Part shown: positions 4,942 through 7,851 of the stretch, piece after piece
How the letters are laid out: each line of letters starts with the position of its first letter
How positions within the stretch are numbered: position 1 is the first letter of the stretch
Assembly (NCBI GenBank): GCA_025450555.1
Contig: JANWHF010000013.1
Span: 1-7,851 of the forward strand
DNA length: 7,851 bases
Direction of reading: 5' to 3'
Source: Tepidisphaeraceae bacterium
GTDB lineage: Bacteria > Planctomycetota > Phycisphaerae > Tepidisphaerales > Tepidisphaeraceae
Made by a program: the position numbers and the translations under genes
The notes under the pieces: model-generated
Databases searched by the model: none
What the model was told of the DNA's origin: nothing
Seen by the model: only the letters and a program-made list of their open reading frames with translations

Positions 4942-5334
4942 ATGCGACGGCTGCGCACATCTATTCTGACCCTTTTTTCCATTGCGCTACTGGATCTCTG
5001 CATTGCCGCTGCGGCGATCAGCCGGCACCGCGCCCTGCGATGGGGATGGAACACCCGTGGCGGTCGCTATTCTCTCGCGATCGATCATGCAAGATTGCTG
5101 GTGCGTGCGCCTCCCGCGCCTCAAAAGGTGAACAACGTCGATGAGGCCATGGCGTGGCAATACGTGAAAGAATTGCGGAATGAGGACTTTCAATGGGAAT
5201 GCGTCTGGCTAGGAGGGCCTGACAGCGTCGCCGAGCCGACTTCCGTCGAACCGATCATCAACACAGACTTAGTAGCTGCGCGGCCCGCAGAACCCGCGCA
5301 TCTACGGTTCCGGAACTTAATTCCCAAGATGTAG
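4942..5334 (+). CDS. Small membrane-anchored hypothetical protein, first of the right-hand cluster
   Basis: This is a 130-residue protein: a short basic start (MRRLRTS), one hydrophobic helix at about residues 8-28 (ILTLFSIALLDLCIAAAAIS), then a hydrophilic domain probably outside the membrane. The segments GWNTRGGRYSLAIDHARLLV and FQWECVWLGGPDSV resemble the extracytoplasmic part of small planctomycete membrane proteins, from memory only. Unlike most of that family it has no second helix and no zinc ribbon, so it may be shortened. The ATG at 4942 is chosen because the helix follows directly; a TTG at 4876 and an ATG at 4903 lie upstream in frame but would put 13-22 extra residues before it. 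The stop is one base before the next start, so the two genes are tightly coupled. Function unknown. Confidence 0.65.
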   Translation: MRRLRTSILTLFSIALLDLCIAAAAISRHRALRWGWNTRGGRYSLAIDHARLLVRAPPAPQKVNNVDEAMAWQYVKELRNEDFQWECVWLGGPDSVAEPTSVEPIINTDLVAARPAEPAHLRFRNLIPKM

Positions 5335-5335
5335 G

Positions 5336-5890
5336 ATGTTCGCACTGCTTCGACGCCGGTACAGCGCCCTCTGCGCGGCTTGCTTGTTGATCTCTTTTGC
5401 CTCATTTGGGCTTTGGATTCGCAGCTATCGACATGTTGATAAGATCGACATCATCGTTCATCCAGCATGGGCCACATTCTTAAGCGACTATGGCGCGCTC
5501 CACGTTTGCTTCATAGCGTGGGACGTCGATGACGCCAGACGTTTCCGATTTCGGTTCAGCAAAGACTTGCAGATGCGGCCTGGCGTCGACATTGGCGACG
5601 AGAACCCAGAATTCAGCAGGGCTGGAATCGCCTGGGGCGCGAATCCAGTCACAAGCAACGGAGGCAGGTCCATTCAAAAACTGCGCTACCTTGACCTGAA
5701 TTATCTTTGGCCGGCTTCGCTCGGCCTGGTGCTGCCGGCCGAGTGGGTGCGGGTATTTTTCCAACGAAAGCGCCCTGTTCAATTGTCTGCCGTTTGTTCC
5801 ATTTGTGGCTATGACCTTCGTGCAACTCCTCATCGCTGCCCGGAGTGCGGCACGGCAACGCAGCATCAGTCCGCGTTGAAACCAATTTAA
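5336..5890 (+). CDS. Two-helix membrane protein with C-terminal zinc ribbon (duplicate unit 1, gene a)
   Basis: This is a 184-residue protein with a first helix at about 10-28, an extracytoplasmic domain of about 90 residues, and a second hydrophobic segment at about 121-142 (LNYLWPASLGLVLPAEWVRV). It then has a cytoplasmic zinc ribbon whose likely ligands are Cys154, Cys157, Cys168 and Cys171 in CSICGYDLRATPHRCPECGT. This architecture is a large uncharacterised group in planctomycetes. The tail QHQSALKPI is identical to that of the gene ending at 7044, while the first 150 residues of the two are hardly alike. The gene begins one base after the preceding stop and is followed 13 bases later by its partner. 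A regulatory or sensory role is conceivable but nothing here proves it. Confidence 0.85.
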   Translation: MFALLRRRYSALCAACLLISFASFGLWIRSYRHVDKIDIIVHPAWATFLSDYGALHVCFIAWDVDDARRFRFRFSKDLQMRPGVDIGDENPEFSRAGIAWGANPVTSNGGRSIQKLRYLDLNYLWPASLGLVLPAEWVRVFFQRKRPVQLSAVCSICGYDLRATPHRCPECGTATQHQSALKPI

Positions 5891-5957
5891 GCTTTCAGCT
5901 GCGATGCGTAGACCCGCCCGCACACGCCGACTGTCGATTGCCGCGATTGTGTCATTG
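5804..5957 (+). repeat. Duplicated island across the a-b gene junction, copy 1
   Basis: From the zinc-ribbon CGYDLRA codons to codon 18 of gene b, this stretch aligns without gaps to 6958-7111. The offset is 1154. By hand count, about 80% of the 87 coding bases up to the stop match, 7 of 13 in the gap, and 50 of 54 at the start of gene b. Sequence on both outer sides is much less alike. Confidence 0.85.
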
Positions 5958-6470
5958 CTGACGTTCGTCGTGGTCGCGGCGGCTGGTGTGAGAAGTCGCA
6001 GCACCTGGGATAGATGGAACTTGGGCGCCCGGAGAATCATGTTGATACATGGTTGTGTTCTTTACAGTTACGATCCCGCCGACGGGACGGCGAATCGTCC
6101 AATTCATGAGTCCTATTCGGCTGTGAACGCATTCATCCCAGAGCTCTTTATCCCCCCGGATTGGAGTATTGCGGGGTTTTCAAAAAATGAAATAGATCAC
6201 GTGGCCGTGGCGAGCGGCGAACCTTCGACTGAACTGTGTTTCGAAGTACCGCTTTGGTTCCCCCTCTTCTTGCTGCTCATCGCGCCCGTGCGCTGGCTCA
6301 TCGCGCGCCCAGCTAACGTGCCGGCCTTCCCGGTCATCACCGTCGCGAAGCAGGAATCGCGTAACGGCAGAATCGCTGCGGTTTGTCGTGACGCGATCTA
6401 TGACAATTCAAAGAGCCTAGTAAACAATGTGACACGAATGTTTTATCTCGAAGTATGGCGCGACCCGTAA
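5904..6470 (+). CDS. Two-helix membrane protein without zinc ribbon, 3'-extended (duplicate unit 1, gene b)
   Basis: This is a 188-residue protein with a basic start MRRPARTRRL, a first helix at about 11-29, an extracytoplasmic domain of about 85 residues, and a second helix at about 115-133 (EVPLWFPLFLLLIAPVRWLI). It has no zinc ribbon. It is a paralogue of the gene at 7058-7471: the first 18 codons are identical at 50 of 54 bases, and the RWLIARP segment also matches. The paralogue stops after VVTGPK with TAG; here the aligned codon (6351-6353) is CAG and the frame runs 39 codons further, through VCRDAIYDNSKSLVNNVTRM to VWRDP. That extension looks like former intergenic sequence. The start lacks a clear Shine-Dalgarno and probably depends on the upstream gene 13 bases away. 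Confidence 0.8.
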   Translation: MRRPARTRRLSIAAIVSLLTFVVVAAAGVRSRSTWDRWNLGARRIMLIHGCVLYSYDPADGTANRPIHESYSAVNAFIPELFIPPDWSIAGFSKNEIDHVAVASGEPSTELCFEVPLWFPLFLLLIAPVRWLIARPANVPAFPVITVAKQESRNGRIAAVCRDAIYDNSKSLVNNVTRMFYLEVWRDP

Positions 6471-6546
6471 GTTTTTGGGTATCTTCCGGCCGCATCGGTC
6501 TATAAAGCCTTCCCTCATTCGGCTCGGGCCGTGATTGGAGTCGCGA

Positions 6547-7044
6547 ATGCACACCATTTATCGCGCCGCCGTAATTGCACTTGCTGTGTTAGGTCTCGAG
6601 GCGCTCTCGATCTGGGGCATCACCGTTCACTATGGCTGGCAATTGGAGATGACTGGCAAGCGATCGCAATTACCCATCCGGCTTGCTGGCGAAGGCCAGC
6701 GTCTTTCACTCAAGTTCTCGAAATTTCCAGAGTCGATTTCGTTTTTCGAGATGTTTTCAGGAGTGGATCATGTTGAGGAACATCGTGTTTGGGGATTCGA
6801 CTTCCGGCGAACAGTTATGCGCCCTGATTGGTACGACGTAGAGGTTCACGTTGCCTTCGCATGGTTAGCGTTTTTACCGCTGTCAATTCCCGTTCTAGCG
6901 GCCATCAGGTTGATTTATCAGAAGGTCACCCGACCGAAAAAGGGTCATTGCGCTCGATGCGGTTACGATCTCCGTGCCTCACCAGACCGCTGCCCGGAAT
7001 GCGGCACGGCAGCGCAGCATCAATCTGCATTAAAACCAATTTAA
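6547..7044 (+). CDS. Two-helix membrane protein with C-terminal zinc ribbon (duplicate unit 2, gene a)
   Basis: This is a 165-residue protein with a first helix at about 8-27 (AVIALAVLGLEALSIWGITV), an extracytoplasmic domain of about 70 residues and a second helix at about 102-123 (VAFAWLAFLPLSIPVLAAIR). It ends in a zinc ribbon with likely ligands Cys135, Cys138, Cys149 and Cys152 in CARCGYDLRASPDRCPECGT. The tail QHQSALKPI matches the gene ending at 5890. The ATG at 6547 has GGAG six bases upstream; the TTG at 6535 would start inside that Shine-Dalgarno and is rejected. It follows the extended gene b of unit 1 by 76 bases, a stretch containing TATAAA at 6501-6506 but no convincing -35 box. 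Function unknown. Confidence 0.85.
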   Translation: MHTIYRAAVIALAVLGLEALSIWGITVHYGWQLEMTGKRSQLPIRLAGEGQRLSLKFSKFPESISFFEMFSGVDHVEEHRVWGFDFRRTVMRPDWYDVEVHVAFAWLAFLPLSIPVLAAIRLIYQKVTRPKKGHCARCGYDLRASPDRCPECGTAAQHQSALKPI

Positions 7045-7111
7045 GTTTCCTGAAGCCATGCGCAGACCCACCCGCACACGCCGACTGTCGATTGCCGCAA
7101 TCGTGTCATTG
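6958..7111 (+). repeat. Duplicated island across the a-b gene junction, copy 2
   Basis: Second copy of the island at 5804-5957. The identical gap length and the preserved order of ribbon gene then ribbon-less gene show that a two-gene unit was duplicated in tandem. Confidence 0.85.
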
Positions 7112-7471
7112 TTGCTGTTCGCAATGGTGGCAGTTCCTGGAATTAGAAGCTTCTGGACTTGGGAAGTGTGGTCAAACCATAACGGGCGGCTTGTAATCGC
7201 GTTGGTGCGAGGACGCGTATCTTATCTACGGGCGTCGGAAGTGGTAACTCAACTGTTGCCGCCCGGTTATTCGAGTTACAAATCGAGTCCAGACTGGAAC
7301 TCAATCCGCGAGAGCCTTTGGGGGTTCAGGATTGATAATGACCAGGCCCTTTTCATGATGCACGTGCCGATTTGGCCGCTGCTTCTCCTCCTGCTCATCG
7401 CACCCGCACGCTGGCTCATCGCCCGCCCGGTAGACGCGGCGGCCTTCCCGGTCGTCACCGGTCCCAAATAG
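7058..7471 (+). CDS. Two-helix membrane protein without zinc ribbon (duplicate unit 2, gene b)
   Basis: This is a 137-residue paralogue of the gene at 5904. It has the basic start MRRPTRTRRL, a first helix at about 11-28, an extracytoplasmic domain of about 70 residues, and a second helix at about 103-120 (VPIWPLLLLLLIAPARWL). It then has a short tail ARPVDAAAFPVVTGPK ending in TAG. Compared with its paralogue the middle domain is shorter: aligned positions are 1154 bases apart at the 5' end and 1118 at the 3' end. No cysteine ribbon follows the second helix, although this is where ribbons usually sit in the family. The 13-base gap to the upstream stop equals that of unit 1. Function unknown. 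Confidence 0.82.
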   Translation: MRRPTRTRRLSIAAIVSLLLFAMVAVPGIRSFWTWEVWSNHNGRLVIALVRGRVSYLRASEVVTQLLPPGYSSYKSSPDWNSIRESLWGFRIDNDQALFMMHVPIWPLLLLLLIAPARWLIARPVDAAAFPVVTGPK

Positions 7472-7498
7472 CGGTAGCCGCATGATACAATTCCCACG

Positions 7499-7795
7499 AT
7501 GCCAGATCAGAAGCCAGCGCTGGATTACGGAAGGCCAGATCCGCGGCCCAAAGGCTTGCCGCTCGATATCGCGATCATCGTTGTGCTGGCCGCTTTCGGC
7601 TTCGCGTTCTTAGCAGAGGCAATCGCGGGCTGTCGTGGGTTCGTGGAGATATATGAGACGGATTTGGCTTATAGGCAATCCGAACCCCTCCATGGCTATG
7701 CTTTGCTACTGACATTCGTAGTGTTTTTTTCTGCTTGCGGTTTATTCCTGCTTTGGTGGGCGTGGCGGAAAATCAAACGAATCTCGCGGCGATAG
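7499..7795 (+). CDS. Small two-helix membrane protein, last of the cluster
   Basis: This is a 98-residue protein with a hydrophilic, proline-rich start (MPDQKPALDYGRPDPRPKGL), a helix at about 23-43 (DIAIIVVLAAFGFAFLAEAI), and a short loop. A second helix lies at about 66-89 (YALLLTFVVFFSACGLFLLW), before a strongly basic end RKIKRISRR. This layout puts both ends in the cytoplasm. No known domain is recognised and it shares no clear sequence with its neighbours. There is no Shine-Dalgarno before the ATG at 7499. A TACAAT box eight bases upstream hints at a very short or absent leader, which remains a guess. It lies 27 bases after the previous stop. The remaining bases to 7851 show nothing recognisable. 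Confidence 0.75.
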   Translation: MPDQKPALDYGRPDPRPKGLPLDIAIIVVLAAFGFAFLAEAIAGCRGFVEIYETDLAYRQSEPLHGYALLLTFVVFFSACGLFLLWWAWRKIKRISRR

Positions 7796-7851
7796 TGCGA
7801 CTAATTTGCGCTATTTAATTCCAGATTAGGACGCTACCGCGGCATGACAAC

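Noticed and set aside
5480..6040. Minus-strand frame of 186 codons in the right cluster
   Set aside because: Runs antisense across two plus-strand genes whose paralogues are conserved; no family features.

Overview
The window looks like chromosomal DNA of a planctomycete, probably Phycisphaerae-like. The main clue is a set of short membrane proteins, two of which end in the zinc ribbon C-x2-CGYDLRA(T/S)P-x-RCPECGT that is very common in that phylum. The phylum call is from memory of protein families, not from a search. No rRNA, tRNA, CRISPR array, transposase or phage gene is visible.

Left part (1-2330, minus strand): an operon-like series read right to left. It holds a two-helix DUF502-type membrane protein, a short ribosome hibernation factor (HPF/RaiA), a PtsN-type EIIA, HPr, and the N-terminus of PTS enzyme I, cut by the window edge. 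No sugar permease is present. The set therefore looks like a regulatory (nitrogen-type) PTS linked to ribosome hibernation, similar in gene content to the hpf-ptsN-npr part of the enterobacterial rpoN operon, with enzyme I added.

Middle (2527-3855, plus strand): a divergent group of two tiny overlapping genes of unknown function, followed by a secreted, alanine/glutamine-rich coiled-coil protein with five copies of a P-x-x-x-x-A repeat.

Repeat-rich gap (3856-4661): about 800 bases without a credible gene. It contains several inverted repeats, REP-like hairpins, an inverted pair of 24-base elements, and a cluster of GACAT boxes whose last four copies are spaced 10, 11 and 10 bases apart. To its right, on the minus strand, is a possible 60-residue membrane protein with a strong Shine-Dalgarno sequence but only a CTG start.

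Right part (4942-7795, plus strand): six small membrane-protein genes in a row. Genes 2-3 and 4-5 are a tandem duplication of a two-gene unit: a zinc-ribbon membrane protein followed by a ribbon-less partner. Base identity is concentrated in an island spanning the gene junction, with an exact offset of 1154. In the first copy the partner's ancestral stop appears to have been lost (CAG where the other copy has TAG), adding 39 residues. The functions of this cluster are unknown.
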